Assembly: GCA_031265725.1 (NCBI GenBank)
Contig: JAISCH010000293.1
Span: forward strand, 1 to 5,515
Direction of reading: 5' to 3'
Length of the DNA stretch: 5,515 bases
DNA from: Propionibacteriaceae bacterium
Lineage (GTDB): Bacteria > Actinomycetota > Actinomycetes > Propionibacteriales > Propionibacteriaceae
Under the pieces are notes generated by a model. That model made no database searches and was not told where the DNA came from. It saw only the letters and a list, made by a program, of their open reading frames with translations. A program made the translations under genes and the position numbers. Positions 5,183 through 5,515 of this stretch are shown in pieces (within the stretch, counting starts at the first letter, position 1; each line of letters begins with the position of its first letter).

Positions 5183-5515
5183 TCATCCGAGTGGGGCGTC
5201 GTTGCTTTCGGTGGCGCGTGGGTTCGCGTCGATCCGGCTGGCGGCGAAGACTGCGCCGGCGGCGAGTCCGGCTAGTGCCAGGGCGAGAGTTTCGACACCG
5301 GCCCAGCCGGAAGTCTGCCATTGCTGGGCGGCTGCGGCACCGATAATCGTGCTGCCCAAGTAGTAGACGAGCAGGTAGGCGCTGGAGGCCTGCGCGGTGC
5401 CAATGCCGCGCCGTCCTGCGCGTTCGACCACCCAGCCGCTGAGAGACGCATGGGTGGCGAGGAAGGCGGCGGTGACGCATCCCAGCCCTGCTATCACCAT
5501 GCCGAGGACCGGTGG
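5183..5515 (-). CDS. YnfM-like MFS transporter, C-terminal part (5' end outside window)
   Basis: The last 110 codons of an MFS drug/metabolite-type carrier; the reading frame is open through the right edge. It shows a hydrophobic segment at about visible residues 4-22, the cytoplasmic loop SGWVVERAGRRGIGTAQAS, a TM segment with SSAYLLVYYLGSTIIGAAAA, and a last TM segment (about 72-95, WAGVETLALALAGLAAGAVF). The order 'RA-GRR-G-QAS-YL-YYLGS' is typical of YnfM-like DHA1 proteins, distinct from the GPH-like protein at 2966-4306. The final 15 residues are a hydrophilic cytoplasmic tail. It converges on tetR with a 40-base gap that shows no clear hairpin terminator. Probably an independent gene; substrate unknown. 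Confidence 0.8.
   Translation of the reverse strand, partial: PPVLGMVIAGLGCVTAAFLATHASLSGWVVERAGRRGIGTAQASSAYLLVYYLGSTIIGAAAAQQWQTSGWAGVETLALALAGLAAGAVFAASRIDANPRATESNDAPLG

Noticed and set aside
4914..5480. 188-codon open frame on the minus strand
   Set aside because: It overlaps both the tetR 3' half and the YnfM-like gene in a different frame and is very Arg-rich, typical of a GC-driven shadow frame.

Overview
The window is GC-rich DNA with an actinobacterial look (Actinomycetota): strong G/C preference at third codon positions, purine-rich Shine-Dalgarno sites, and an apparently leaderless regulator gene. I cannot name the genus. All of it is explained by six genes, two of them cut by the window edges.

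Layout: positions 1-4306 hold four genes in one direction on the minus strand. In transcription order they are a 12-TM sugar-type MFS/GPH-like transporter (4306-2966, TTG start), a family 1 glycoside hydrolase (2879-1635), an HSL/family IV alpha/beta-hydrolase esterase (1632-661), and a membrane-anchored SGNH hydrolase (624 to beyond the left edge). Gaps are 86, 2 and 36 bases, with no convincing terminator between genes, so this reads as one operon. A 224-base AT-richer region (4307-4530) separates it from a divergent TetR-family regulator (4531-5142, plus strand). The C-terminal third of a second, YnfM-like MFS transporter (5183-5515, minus strand) converges on tetR and probably belongs to another unit.

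The most informative part is the divergent region. A near-consensus vegetative promoter for the operon (TTGACA, 16 bases, TATACT on the minus strand) is covered by two palindromes sharing the core TTGAGT-N3-ACTC. One is a perfect 9+3+9 inverted repeat over the expected transcription start; the other is an imperfect copy over the -10 box. This is the layout expected for direct repression by the adjacent TetR protein.

Working model (inference): an outward-facing SGNH hydrolase removes acyl groups from a glycoside at the cell surface, the MFS protein imports it, and cytoplasmic GH1 and esterase release sugar, acyl group and aglycone. A TetR rather than a LacI/ROK regulator suggests that the inducer could be an aglycone or aromatic/lipophilic ligand rather than the sugar. 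No mobile element, CRISPR array, tRNA, rRNA or clearly new class of system was seen.
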